This document shows, piece by piece, positions 44,490-57,259 of a DNA stretch of 64,000 nt. Both the position numbers and the translations under genes were made by a program. Source of the DNA: Acorus gramineus (taxonomy: Eukaryota > Streptophyta > Magnoliopsida > Acorales > Acoraceae); contig JAUJYN010000012.1 in NCBI GenBank assembly GCA_030737835.1, forward strand, positions 5,451,731 through 5,515,730, given 5' to 3'. The notes beneath the pieces were generated by a model. It had not been told where the DNA came from and did not search any database. It was given only the letters and a program-made list of their open reading frames with translations. Each line of letters begins with the position of its first letter. Positions within the stretch are counted from its first letter, which is position 1.

Positions 44490-45600
44490 AGAGACAACGT
44501 GTTTTAAGAAATCCCTTTTTTTTTTTTTGGAAAATATGAGAGGGAAAAAAAACAGTGTTTTTAAGTGGGGGGGAGGGTTTTCTAAGTAACGTTCGCAGGG
44601 GTATTTATGGGAGGAGTGGGGGCATTTACGGAATAACAAAAGAAGGGATACTACGGGCGTTGGATCGTATTGCATGCATTTTGTACCGTCCGTTTGTTTT
44701 GTTGTGTTCAGATATTTCAAGGTTAATTTGGTAACTAAGTTCAAAAAGGTACAATTTCTCTTTAAAGCATCTTCATCTTCAATGCATGCCTTCAAACATA
44801 GAGGACAAAATTTTCATTTTTCGAATAGATTCTTTTTTAGAGTGTGTTGTACTTCAATTATCCCTTTCTATTTTTGCTCCATCATTAATGTTATTTTTAA
44901 AATTATATAATATTATGTTAATACTCATTAATAGATATTATTAATATTAATCCATTTTTATCAAAAATTATACCATTGAAAAGATATAATTGGGACCTTT
45001 AAAATAAGTCTAATATTAAAAGAATTTAGAGTTATTTTTAAATTAGTGATTTTTTATTAAAATAATATAATTCTTGAATAATTAAACAGATGAAAATTTA
45101 TTTAATAATAATAATTTTTAGGTCCCATTTTTTAAACCGCATTACAAGCCTCATGAATTGACATTTAATCATTTTCAATTATACCCTTGTATTATTTTCG
45201 ATAACTAATCCCTAATTTCGTGGAGACGATTAGGCCTCTTTTTTTTCCATAACTGAATCCATGTGAGCATTTAATTTTCATGTTTTGTGTTTTGTTTTTT
45301 TTTTCTTTCGAATTCCAATCGAATCATATATAGGCATTGTTAATACACAATTAATTGAATCAGATTTTCTGTAACCATGCGGGTGGATCAATTATTTTTT
45401 CCAGAGGTCTTTTCAACAATTATTGTTTTAAACAATGCCTGTGGATTTAGATTTGGACTATGTTTTTTTTTTTTTCATTCATAGTGTTCCAATCATGCTG
45501 TTTATGTTTTTTTGTGTTTAATATGTTTTTTTTTATTGATATGTTCTTTGTTTTTAGAGGTGTGATAATAAATCATGTTATCTTGGATAAGCAGTTTATT
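44490..45600. other. AT-rich intergenic region
   Basis: No gene is supported. T-runs occur at 44517-44529 and 45464-45474. The start adjoins the probable ASI1 promoter (C-rich stretch on the minus strand about 44565-44580). Confidence 0.45.
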
Positions 45601-46700
45601 TTTATTTATTTTTTTGAAATTTCATATTCATCTTGCAAAGGTATATGAAAACTATATGCATTTTTTGTGATTTTAAATAGTTTTGTGATTATTTTGAAAA
45701 TCAGATACATTTTGCAAATGTATCTAGACTTTATATGGTTCTCTTTGTTTTTTTTTATTATTATATTGGTGTTAATACATATTCATTGATTTTATAATAC
45801 ATTTCTAATGTATCTGAAAAAACTAATATTAGGCTGTATTTAGATTTGTCTATGTATCTGAAAAAATTAATATATTCATTTGTATCTATATCTAAAATTT
45901 TTATCGAAAAATTTTCATATGTATCTGTATCCATATTTGTAAATGAAAAAACTAATATCGAATTGTATCTATATTTGTATCTAAATTTTTTAGATACATT
46001 TGTATCCGAAAAACGAATATATGACTGTATCTAAATCTGTATCCATATCTGAAAAAACTAATATACTCATCTGAAATTCTAATATACTCATTTGTATTTG
46101 TAGCTGTGTTTGTAATTCAGATTCATTTTTCAAATGTTTCTGAATATTATATTTTTTTTATTTTGTCTTGCATTATATTTTTACTTTCAGTTAAATTTCA
46201 AATGTATCTGAACTATATATATATTGTATTATTTGTTTGTATTTTGAAATTCAAATATATTTGAAATCAAATACAATGTCTTAAATTTCAGATACATTAC
46301 CATCACTATGAACCTCATATACAAAAATTTAAACCAAAATATGAAGACTGAATTTCAAATAAATTTCTGGTACTACATTATAAGAAAATGTAAGACTCAA
46401 ATTCAGATACATTGTCCAATCCTAAGATACATTAATGCACAATAGTAGCTTTGAGGGAATGAAAGGATCCAATAAACAATTTTCCTTGTAACCATTTAGA
46501 CACATTTCAAACACAAAATTCAAAAGTGCTTTTACAAATTCAGTTATATTTTTTAACCAATTAGATACATTAGAGACATTGAATCAGAAGTTACATTCGA
46601 ACCCCCATATACATCAGCACATTTGAGACATCAACAAATTGTTCAAATAGAAAACATTCATCGAAAAAATGAAAAAAAAAATGTCCAAAACCAAAATTGA
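45600..46700. repeat. GTATCTGA-rich region with opposed halves
   Basis: From about 45640 to 46260 the plus strand carries many TGTATCTGA/TGTATCTAT words, often followed by AAAAAACTAATAT. From about 46280 to 46640 the reverse-complement word (TCAGATACATT, CAGATACATTG, TTAGATACATT) dominates. So the block is an old degenerate inverted arrangement of GATACA repeats, perhaps a foldback element. No coding content. Confidence 0.6.
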
Positions 46701-47039
46701 TGTCCATTGGATTGGAAAATATATCAAAAACATTGCAGATTCCATTTCAAAAATGGGAAAAATGATCAAGCAACGAAGATTATAGATTTCCAGATGAATT
46801 ACACAATGAAAAAAATAATTAAGGTATCATAAAGTTTTTTAGGGTAATACGAAAGGGTTTTTTTTGGAGTATTTTATGTTTTTCCCTTAATCTCTTGCCG
46901 ACTGAATCAAATGTAGTGTTTAATTTTTTTGTCGAAAAACATGGGAAGTGTTTAAAGGTGGAGGAATGTGTGGGATTTGAATGAAGCATTTCTGTATTTT
47001 ATAATTTTGTTCTTTTGAAAAAGTCAAACAGGGTACCAA

Positions 47040-47990
47040 TCACAACATGACACATAAGGGGGCTTACAAATGGGTTCTAAATCTTGGGGTCCAGGTAGCA
47101 TAACTGTTTATTTAATTCATCCCAAAGGAAACTAATTTAGTATTAGTCTTATGGGAGGCGGATTCTGATCTCCCTCCACTGGGTCGGATCCTAGAAGTAA
47201 TCCGGGCTTCAGTTGGGGGATCCGAGAAGAAGTGCGTGCAGCCTCCCTTCACGGTTGTCGAGGTTCCGTCAATGAGTCTCCTAGCTCTGTCTCTTGCTTC
47301 GTTCACCTGCAACTCACACCAGTGTGGTGTTGGCTAATGCCCCTCCGACGCCCAAGTCAGTGATCACAGTTTTAGTGAAAGCCTACTCGAGTCTAAGGAA
47401 TTTGAGTTCGTGTAGGAGGAGTGTGAGTGTGTGTTCTTGCGTACCTTTTGGGGACAATGATGTCTTCCCTTTTATACTCGAAGAGGGCTTTCCGACCTCG
47501 CTCCTGGGGAGTGAGGCTATCGCGAGTATGGACAGAATCGTCCAGGTGGTGTCGGGATCGGCCGCCACGTATGATCTTGGGACATAACCGTCTCTTGACA
47601 ATTGCCTGCCACTGCTGTGTTAGATAATATTCTCTGCATTTTCCATTATCTTCGTGAAGTGGACGTGTAAGCATATTTCCCCTACCAGGCCAGGCTCCAT
47701 GGTCGAGCTTTGTCGGGATGATCAAAATCACCACGTCTGGTCGCCCCACTCAGGTCGGATGGAAGTTAAGTCTTCCTCAAACTAGTCGGGCAACCGCCTT
47801 ACCTATTACGACCTGATGCCCGATCAGCCTTTCATGGGCTCCTTATGACGGGTGGCTCCCTCCCTTCGATGGACTTGTTGGGCCGAATAGCCACTGCCCT
47901 ATCGTGGGCCTGCTAATCGGATAGGCCCATGAGTCAATGAAGTTCCACGAATAGGTCCATCTCATATCTTATTCCTATTTGATTCTGGTT
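47040..47990. mobile_element. LTR-like retroelement fragment
   Basis: A unit with TAATGCCCCTCCGACGCCCAAG, GTCAGTGATCACAG, a TATA-like CCCTTTTATACTCGAAGA and GGCCCATGAG-type words resembles plant LTR leader regions that carry the CTCCGATGCCTAAGTCAGT word. Open frames overlap on both strands and do not encode retroelement enzymes. Edges and orientation are uncertain. Confidence 0.45.
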
Positions 47991-48719
47991 TTCGCATATA
48001 ACTTTATTGCCAATTCAGTTGTGTGCAAATTTGGTCTTCCAAAAGTCTCATTTTGAAGGTTTCTGCAAACATATCCAACGATATTATAGTTGTAAATACT
48101 GAAATCTTGTGGTTAAGATGTTATTCAAAATATGCCAGGTGTAAAAACTTCTCTTTTGATGAATACATTATGTCATAAAGACTCTTCTAAAAAATATGTG
48201 ATGTATATGAATGCAATGGACACGTATGCCTGCTTTCCATGACACCTAGATTTGGTGTCCTGGTACCATTTTTAGCATCTCACGAAAATTTCGTTGAATT
48301 CCGGTAACGTTTCCAAAATTTCACAGTTTCGGGGCGTATTTGGGTTTTTAAGTGACCCGGCTTTATAAGTGGGTGAGAAAATCTTTGGGCACTATTCATC
48401 TTCTCCCCCAATGGTCTCCCTCTCTCCCCTTACCCGTTTTTCTTGCTTTCGAGGCCCTTAGACCCCTCAAAGCTTAAAAGTTAAAACATAGGAAGTGTAG
48501 ATCGGGTCCCGATCTACACTCCGGTGTTTTCAAATCCCAATTCCGACGAGTTTTGCCCGTCCATCCGCCCTCTCTTCGTCCCTGATTTGAGCCATCTCGG
48601 TGGTGGAGGTAGATCGGGGCGTTGGAAACCTTTTGGGAGAGGTTTCGGTGCGCGGAGAGCAACCGGACTTCCCCTCCTCCCCTTGGTAAGCCCCCTTTCC
48701 CTCTTTTTCTTGCATAGAT

Positions 48720-49270
48720 GTATGCTAGGGGGGTGGTTTTGTGGTTGGGAGGCGGTTGGCGGCGGTGGGTGGCCGTCGGAGGGCTGTGGGAGGCGGTCGG
48801 AGGCTGTGGTGGTGGTCGGAGGTGGGTGGTAGAGGAGCTCGGGCTGGCAGGCGTGCAGCTCGGGCTGGCGAGCTGCTGTCCCGGGCAGGGTAGCAGCGCA
48901 GGGTGGTGCAGGCGCAGTGGCTGGCGCGGATGCGCGCGCGCGTGCGCGCGGACGTGTGCGCGGGCGGCTGGCCGAGGGTGCTGGGCGCTGGGCACCGCTG
49001 CGGGGGCGTCGTGTGAGTGCGTGCGGGGTGCGCGCGGGGCGCGGCGAGGCGGCTGGTGGAGCGCGCATGCGTGCGGGTGCGCGTCTGGGCTCGCGGGCAA
49101 GCGCGCGGCAGTGCGCCGATGGTGCCGGGGTGTGTGCGTGCGTGCGCGTTCGTGCGTGCGCATGCGGGGGGCCATGCGAATGGCTGCCAGAGGGTTCGGG
49201 TAGGTGTCGGGGCACTCGGACTCGCGTGCGTACGCGCGTGCTCGCATGCGTGCGAGCCCGTATGCATGCT
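48720..49270. repeat. GC-rich block with alternating GC dinucleotides
   Basis: The block has GGCGGTGG and CGGAGG words, then an alternating purine-pyrimidine tract TGCGCGCGCGCGTGCGCGCG at about 48929-48950 and further GTGCGTGCG tracts to 49170. Such tracts favour Z-DNA. Five overlapping long frames on both strands (Arg/Ala/His-rich) are artefacts. Confidence 0.7.
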
Positions 49271-50169
49271 TATCCGAGTTTTGGGTATTTCTATGCATTT
49301 CTATGTATAAATTGTGTGGTTTCTCACCATATTGAATGTCTGTCTTGCAGATCTAGACGGACGGTCGCGCGACGACCCCGATCTCTGGTGAGTGGGACAA
49401 TCCAACCCAGTAGAGCGGTGTTATACGCACTTGGGCGTATACCGACCTCTCCTGGGGCACCATGGATAGATATTGACATGTGTAATATGTATATCATGCG
49501 AGCATGATTTAATTGTAGAATGCATGTTACCCTAGACTTTGCATGTTAGGGACTTGCACCCTTAGGATATGTGTATGAGCCATGCAACATGTCCCCTGTT
49601 TCCATGCTAGGAAGCCCGACCGATGCATGTGCCCTACTAGTTTATTTATTAAATTAAATGCTAGTATTTGTTTACATTGCATGTTATAGTGAATATTATA
49701 GGGGAGGGGCCTTGCGAGGACAGCGGTGAGACCCGGGTTAGGGTACACCGTGTTCCTTGTTTGGTTGTCGGGGTGCCCTATAACGGGAACTCACGCTGCC
49801 CTCCCGAGTTTCTTTCCCCCAATGATATTCCACCCTTGTTATAACCTTATGCATGTTCCCCGCATCGTAGTTATGCGCCCTGGTGGGTTCTGAGGAATTC
49901 AGAACATTAGTGTTGTTATAATGTGCTGTCTGCGGATCCAAGTGGATCATATGCGATGGATAGGTTGTTCTGTTCCCTTCGTTGGATCCGGTAGAGACTC
50001 CCCGGCGTTAGACAGGCTGTCTTGACAGAGGGCTCCCATCAGTAGGCACCTCCTGATTTGGTTTCGGACTGTGCTGAATTTGGGAGTAGACCAGGCGGCC
50101 TACGGAGTGGAGGAGAGACTATCGGTGGACCAAGGGTGACCAACAGCCTAGTCAGTCCCAAAATCCTAT

Positions 50170-50410
50170 GTCACCCATTGAAGGGTGAGGGTGAGGGTGA
50201 GGGTGTAGTGGGTTGGCGATGAACGACCCACTGGAGTTGTGATTGGATGCTTATCAGTCCCAAAATCCTATGTCACCCATTAAAGGGTGAGGGTGAGGGT
50301 GTAGCGGGTTGGCGGAAGCGGCTGGTTTTGTGTTGATTAGTCCCAATATCCTTGGTCACCCATTGAGGGTGAGGGTGAGGGTGTAGTGGGTTGGCGGTAG
50401 CGACCCACTA
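50170..50410 (+). repeat. Three tandem units with (GGGTGA)n cores
   Basis: Three units of roughly 90-110 bases share CCCAA.ATCCT.TGTCACCCATT, a GGGTGAGGGTGAGGGTG core, TAGTGGGTTGGCGG and CGACCCACT. The core has four or five G-triplets spaced by TGA in the first unit and three in the others. Confidence 0.85.
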
Positions 50411-50902
50411 GGTTGAGGAATTGTTGTAGCTTGTGGTCAATATTGTCTGTGATGCATGGGTTGTGCCGTTCACTGAGCGTGTGGCTCACCCCTCGCATAA
50501 TATTTTCTCTTCAGTGTCATCTGAGTCGGATCCAGAGGAGGAGCTCCCCGAGGGACTTCATCAGTAGCGGAGTAGCGCCACGTCCCGCGAGTTTCTGAGG
50601 CTATCAGCATCCCTTGTGCCAGTATGTATTATTTTCCGTGCTTGGGCACGCGTTTGTGTTGTACTTGGATATCTTTGTATGTATATTGGCTCTCACAGGA
50701 CATGTGATTATGTATGGAGTCTGTAGTGTGTTTTGATTACAGATTCAGTATTTAGTTATCCGCATTTGGTGTATATATCATGTCAGCCCTGCTTTTGTTG
50801 TCTGTGTGTCATTCTGGTTGCTTGTGTATGATATATTATTGACCTCCTGTGTAGATTCTGATATTTTATATACACTTGCCGCGTACCGGGGACGCCCAGG
50901 CG

Positions 50903-52750
50903 TGACACCTAGCCACAAGATTCCACGGCACTTAGCCGCAAGGATTTTGCTTTGAAAATCGTGTCACCTAGACATAGTCTCCTAGACTTGGGTCCATTTT
51001 GAACCACAGTCGCCTAAACTAAACCACCTAGGCTACGCAACCTAAGCGATATAATGCGTGCATGATCAAAACCACTTATTCTTTCAGGCATAAATGTATG
51101 TAACAGTTTCATAAATTTCATAATTCCAATACATACGATGTCTAATAAAATATCAACCATATGATAAATTACACCCTCATATGCCTTATACAAAATAGAT
51201 TTCAATATCAGAAAATACTCATGATACCAACAAGTATACATATATTATAGTTTTCAAATAAATAGAGACATCCACTCACCTTTGGTCACCGCAATACAAA
51301 TCGATGCACGTGCATGAAAACCACACTCATACGTGGATAATTTAGCACAACAATTATGCAATAAATAAATTAGAAAATTATTCAATCGCGACCCACACAA
51401 CTTACAACCAACATTCACCAACACTAAGTCCAATAATCCAAAAAAAACTATGCGGGATGAACCCACTATCCGTAACTCAACTTAAAGGTCCAACGAAAAT
51501 CCCAACTCCAAACAAATATTAAAATATTCATACACTCACAATGATCCAATAATCAATATCCATTTATATCATAAGGCCCACATAATCGATCAATTCTCGA
51601 AAAAATACTTAGACAAATCTAATAAGGCTCAACTACAATTCCAATGATTCAAATAACGATAATATTCAATCATTATTCATTGATCCCACTAAACCAAATT
51701 AATTGATTTAAGATCCAATTTGAGTCACCAAGATTAATAAGAACACCAAAACCCACAAATCAAATTATACCCATTAAACATCCATTTGTGAACCCTCTAA
51801 TCTCTAAAATTCATCAAACTTGGTTATCAAGCTAAATATTTGCATTCTAAGAAATTGTCATAAAATCTTTAAAAATTCATAACTTTCTACCTGAAACTCC
51901 AAATTGGATGATTCATGATTCATTGGAAAGATCTTTTCAAAACCTATTTCTATTTGTGAAACATATTTTTCCCAGAAATGATCCCTTCATGGTCAAAAAC
52001 ACAAAAACTATTTAACGTCCAAGTATATAATTAACCTGAAATAACCTTTTAATCACCAAAACAAATAAAATCTAATTTGACCTTAAGAAATCCTTTGAGA
52101 TTCATTTAAATCTAATCAAATAATCATCTAATCAAAATCAATCAAACCTTAACCCTAATCCATCGACTTTCTTATTCAAACAAGAGGTTGGCATAATCAT
52201 CTCCTAACCAAAAATAAATTGAAAGACTAAAAGACAAAATCAATGGAAAATGATTTTCCACCTTAGATCTAGTCATATCACCACCTTTTTCGTTTCTTAT
52301 GGTGTACGATGGGGTAGGGTTAGATCATCACCACCCCTCATGCCTTATAAAAATTAGATGGAAACCCTCACTCAAAATGTGTTATTTAAAGGGTTTTTAC
52401 TAAAATTATAGAACGATCCCTTACATTTTCTGGGTTTACAATTAGGTCCCTATCAGATTTATAGACAGGTCCCTAAAGGCTATTAAAGATATTCTAGATT
52501 TGCAACTAGATCCTTGGGCCTAATAACTTGACACAAAATCATCCTAAAAATCTAACTTACCGAACTCTGAATTTTACCAAATTTCAAGCAAAATTTTGTG
52601 AGACTATAAAGATCTCTAGAAAAATATAAAATAAATATTTTAACATCAATTTATAATTATTATAATTATAAATTAAATTGGACCCATTTGGGCCCACCGC
52701 GAAATTTGAAAAAAATGAAAATACTTATTTTGAATTAAAATTTTCAGTAT
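50903..52750 (-). mobile_element. Long LTR-like element, minus strand
   Basis: Read on the minus strand this segment carries CTAGGTGACACG, GCGACTGTGGTTC, CCAAAGGTGAGTGGATG and a promoter-like start near 52380 (TTTATAAGGCATGAGG). The CCAAAGGTGAGTGGA word matches the plus-strand element at about 23578. It lies tail to tail with the element ending at 50907, sharing TGACACCTAG at the junction. No protein is encoded; the low-coordinate edge is firm, the high edge approximate because a LINE lies next to it. Confidence 0.5.
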
Positions 52751-52762
52751 ATATTTAAAACA

Positions 52763-55152
52763 AATATATAATGCTGAAAAATACAGATACGTTACAACGC
52801 TTCTATCAGAAATTCTGGGAAATTGTTAAGCATGATGTTGTGTCCATGTTTGAAGAGTTTCAGATGGGTAGACAAGGCATCAGGTGCATTAATGCATATT
52901 CTTTCGTGCTCATCCCGAAGCGTGAGGGACTAGAGTGCATCTCGGATTGTTGCCCAATTTGTCTTCTGAATGGGTGTTATATGTTGATAGCCAAGGTCCT
53001 CAAGAATAGACTAAAAAGGGTGTGTGTGCGCACATTATAGAGGACAACCAACCGGCGTTTATTCCTGGAAGGGGCCTACACGATGGCTCTGCAATATCCC
53101 AAGAAATCATAGTGAATCTTCACAAGGAAAAATGGAGCTGCATGATCATGAAACATGACTTCACGAAGGCTTACTCTAATGTGGTGTGGGACTTTCTTTT
53201 CCATGTTATGGCGCTACACAGGTTTAGCTCCAATTGGATCAAAATGATGAAGATGTGTATTGGCTTGGCGAAGGCCTCAGTTATTATTAACGGCTCTCAA
53301 TGCGGGTTTTCCCCCTTAACCGCAATCTCAAGCAGGGAACCCCGCTCGCCCCGTTGCTATTTTCGTTGGTGGCCAATGTTACACCCATCACGCACCTTCA
53401 ATACGTCGATGATACCATGGTCTTCTCTGCTCCAGACGAAAAGGTGCTCGAGGGATACAGGTTTATTCTAACTAGTTTTTCTTTGCTCTTAGGATTGAGA
53501 ATTAAATGGATGAAAAGTTTAGTATGGGCGACAAATGTGGATCTACGAAGGGCGTAGGGCATGGTAGCTATCTTTGAATGTGTTATATAGCAAGCACTCC
53601 TATCACATTTGGGTCTGTTGCTGGTTCAAGGAAGGTTACTCCAAAAGGATTGGACACCATTGATCGAACGCTTCGAGAGGAACCTAGATGGATAGCAAAA
53701 CCGCATTCTTAGTTCTCGCGGTAAGCTCACGCTCCTGAAGTCTGTGATTTCGAGTCTACCACTGTTCTTCCTATTGATCTTTCACGTCCCGCGCACGATT
53801 TTACAAAAGATTGAAGTGATAAGAAGGCGTTTCTTTTGTAAGCACTGCGAACTGGCTACATTTGGTGACTTGGGAATCTATATGCCAGTCTAGAGGCCAG
53901 GGGGGGACTTGGAGTTGTAGATCTTGACGCCATGAACAAAGCTCTATTAGTAAAGTGGTTGTGGCATTAGGCAGCACATCTTGAAATTCTATGGGTACGA
54001 CTATCACCTTCCTTTTGCCATGTCGTTCTTGAGTAAGGGCTGGTTTGCCCTCAGGAAGTCCTTCTTTCTTGCATTGGGATGGAAGATCGGAAGGGGGTAC
54101 GGGCACTATTTTAGCATGATAGATAGTGTAGCGATACGCCTCTACGTCTCATATTTCCTTGTCTCTTCCGAATCGCGAACTTCAAGGGCTGCATGGTTCA
54201 CCATTATTATGCCAGCCTGAATGAGGTGGGTTCATGGCGGCTCCTACTACGTTGGATCACTTCAAAAGAGGGGGTTGAGGAGGTTGCACAACTGCTGATG
54301 TTGATCCAGGAAGTGGAGCTTCGGTCAAATGAGGAGGGCGCCTTGACTTGGGCTCCAAAACAGTTTGAATCATTTTTCAGTGTAGTGTTATAGATGGTGG
54401 AGACGTGAGTCCGAAGGTCGCGAACATGGTGGAGCAAACTAAGTGGCTGTGGAAGAGGAAGATGCCTATTAAGGTGAAAATCTGTGTGGTTAGCTTTACA
54501 TGATTGTCTTCTCACAAAGGTATATAGGGTGCGTTGGAGACTAGCGGATGCACCGACTTGCGAGCTATGCAACGCAGCCCCAAAGTAGACAGATCATCTT
54601 CTATGTTAGTGTCTTGCCTTGATTTCTTTCTGGAGAATGATTGACACATATTCACCAACAAAGGAGAGCTTTGGGATCACATGAGGCAATATTCAACTAG
54701 GAGGTAATAGAATTCAGGCGCAAGTTCTAAAGATTGTCATTCCAATGGTGTTATGGGTGATTTGGTTGAGTGGAAACAAGAAGATTTTTGCAAGTCAGCA
54801 TCTCTACATGGAGAATGTTTGGGAGGACCCCCTGATGTTCATTTCGTCATGGGGTCGCTCACTAGCAGGGGCGAGGGACGTTCGTCTGGAAAGAGGAGTG
54901 GTACATATTGACCTTGGTTAAGAGGGTTGGGTCTTATTTGGCCCCGTTTCGGTCTTGTTTTAAAACATCTTGTGTTTTTGTTTTCCGGGCTTCTTCTTGG
55001 GCTAGAGGTGATGACACACACACCTTGTGTGTTGTTCTCAACTCTTGTCCTTGCCCCTTTGGTTTTCTCCCCTCTTTACTCGTTTTGAGGCAAATATACG
55101 GACTTGTAACTTATCTCTAATGTTATATAGTCTATCATTTCATAAAAAAAAA
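52763..55152 (+). mobile_element. Decayed L1-type LINE with reverse transcriptase
   Basis: A 5'-truncated LINE begins within the region before the reverse transcriptase: RFYQKFWEIVKHDVVSMFEE, then SFVLIPKREG and CPICLLNGCYMLIAKVL in frame one. The frame shifts to IIEDNQPAFIPGRGLHDGSA, KHDFTKAYSNVVWDFLF and INGSQCGF, shifts again to LNRNLKQGTPLAPLLFSLVA and the catalytic-type LQYVDDTMVFSAPDEKV. A short deletion precedes the YVDD block. The zf-RVT part is seen near 54480-54600 (VWLALHDCLLTKVYRVRWRL, CELCNAAPK). The element ends in a T-rich 3' UTR and an A-tail at 55144-55152. Frameshifts and stops rule out function. I found no clear target duplication. Confidence 0.88.
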
Positions 55153-57120
55153 TGAAGAGATACATGGTTTGACAAGATAACGAATGGGGTCGTCAGTCAT
55201 CACCCATGCCAGATGAGGGGATGACATATATATATTTATTTTCAAAGAGCATTGATACATTCAGTCCATTTTGCGGTCTAGTCTATAGCCCTACATACTG
55301 CATTATCATATTGTATGTTGTTCTATTATAATGTATGACACAATTTTTTTTTTAAATAAAAAAATAAACTATTGTAACTTAGTATATACATCATTTCATG
55401 TAATAGTATGTGATTTCAATGGGAGAGTGTGTGAATTATTTTTTTTTAAAAAAATTTGATATGGACTGCAAATGAGACTACAACCTCGAAAAATCATTTT
55501 TCATTTAAAAAATAAAAAATGACAAGATTCTCATTATTTTGGGTCTGGATGAATGGTTACAAATAACATTAAGGAAAAATGCATATAATTCCCTCAAAAT
55601 TCATTGATATCTAGATTAACCTCTCATTTTTTTTTCTAATATTCATATAACCTCACATCCTTCCTTGTGGAGTTGCCGTTAACCCAATGAAACTAATATG
55701 GGGTTTAACTCCACTTAATTAAAAAATTATATTACCCCCATCCCTTTAACCCAAAACACACCTCAACCAAGACACGCCGAGCACAAACAACCGCCATTAC
55801 TGGTTGGAGAAGCTCCGGTCCCGTATACGACCTCAAAAAGGGCGTTCTCCAAAAGAGAGAATTAAAGGAATAAAAACCATTGATGAGGAAGCATGAAAGC
55901 TCTCTACGTGTAGTTATTAGTTCAGTACATTTCAATTTTGTTCATTTGGTTCAATTGGTTCATGTTGATTCGTAGTGAACATATTCCAAGTTGTTGTTTT
56001 TCAAAGTATTCAGTGCATTGTTGAAGACATGGACAATTTGGTCATTAACATGGACTGATTTGAATTTTTTTTAAAATGTGAGGGGGTTATATGGATACAA
56101 TAATTTGAATCATTGTTAAATAAGAAAATATTCCTTATATATATATATTCTTTAAAAATAAATGATATTTTAACTTAGGGGAGTATTTATTTAATGGATA
56201 CAAAAATTAAGGGGTTACATAAATTTTTAGAAAATTTAAAGGGAGTATAGATATTAATCAACTTTAAAGAGTAGTACATTTTTCCAATAACATTATTTGA
56301 CCAGTGGTAGCCGGAGTACGTGAGCGTGACACGTGCGATTGACACGAGTGCTTTTGACAAAATTGGAGAAAACATCCTAAAGTCGCAAACCTTATTTTTT
56401 TATTTTTTATTTTTATTTTGATTGATATAAAAATATGTTCGATTCTTTTGACTACGCTCGAGCCTCCGCCACATATGATTAGGCTTCTGATGATGTCCTC
56501 CCCCTTAAATTTCACTCGCTGTGTTTTTCCATACACTGTTAGCCATATCAACCGTCCAATCAATATTCTTCCAAAAGGCCCAGGAAACGGACGGCTGGGA
56601 AACCTCTGAAACATTATCCAATCTCGAGGCGGGAAGGAAGAATTATGGAAAGCGTATCGGACAAAATTCGTGCACCTTCGCGCGAGTCAACGTAGCCACA
56701 GGAGTCGTTGCGTCTGCTTGTTCGCTCAATTCCATCAAATCTCGATCGTCCAACAAATTTTTCCTTCTCTTAGTGGCCGTCCGATGGTATTCTCAGATGG
56801 GTCCACCTGCGAGTGAGTTTAACATCTCTTTTGTTTCTTTGCGGAACTCATGATTCCCCTCGGTGAGAATTAATAGTCACGTAGAACAACATGAACCGTT
56901 GGATCAAATCCAGGACAGCTGATCTAGGCTCAGAAAGGTGTGTGCGTAAAGAAAGTGCAGTTTAAATAAAAGGACGAGATCGGACTTATTTTATGCAATT
57001 TTAAAGACATTGTTGCCGAGTGTAACAAAGCCTTCTGTCTCGGTTTTTTTTTTTTTGTTAAAAAAATAGAAACAAAATCAAAATAGGAAACTAATTTTTT
57101 TTTTATAGCTTTTCTTCTTC
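55153..57120. other. Intergenic region upstream of the PP2A gene
   Basis: AT-rich to about 56280, with TA-rich stretches (55229-55236, 56138-56150) and some loosely opposed ATATAACCCCCTCA/TGAGGGGGTTATAT words (55620-56120) that hint at a small old inverted repeat. From about 56300 GC content rises, as expected of the PP2A promoter; a C/T- and T-rich tract lies at 57040-57110 just before the leader. No gene is supported. Confidence 0.45.
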
Positions 57121-57259
57121 GGTGAATGATCGGAGAGATCCACACCGAAACCCTAATCACCGGATCTGTCCCTCTTCGCATGAGGTATTCCGCCTGAAGG
57201 GGACCTTCCGAGACCGTACGATTACCAGATCCGGATCGATCTGCGGCCGTCCGATCGAG

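Larger units (their letters stand above)
48240..50907 (+). mobile_element. Long LTR-like retroelement, second copy
   Basis: Begins TGACACCTAGATTTGGTGTC and ends CCAGGCGTGACA, LTR-like TG...CA edges, although no perfect target duplication was found. It includes a promoter-like stretch (CTTTATAAGTGGGTGAGA near 48361), a GC-rich block (48720-49270), splice-like GTCTTGCAG at about 49342, a tandem GGGTGA array (50180-50400) and CACTGAGCGTGTGGCTCACC at about 50471, which is shared with the element at 21742-24570. No polyprotein is present. The many frames at 48474-49507 come from GC-rich composition. Confidence 0.55.

Noticed and set aside
48474-49507. Several long overlapping frames on both strands, up to 274 codons
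   Set aside because: They all lie in a GC-rich, low-complexity block where stop codons are rare; residues are Arg/Ala/His/Pro repeats, and frames overlap on both strands.
55560-56260. Possible inverted-repeat element upstream of PP2A
   Set aside because: Opposed ATATAACC/GGTTATAT words are present, but the arms do not align continuously.
57122-57259. In-frame extension of PP2A upstream of MPPHGDL
   Set aside because: The frame is open from 57122, but the family starts at [11 protein letters not shown] and the extension looks like leader sequence.
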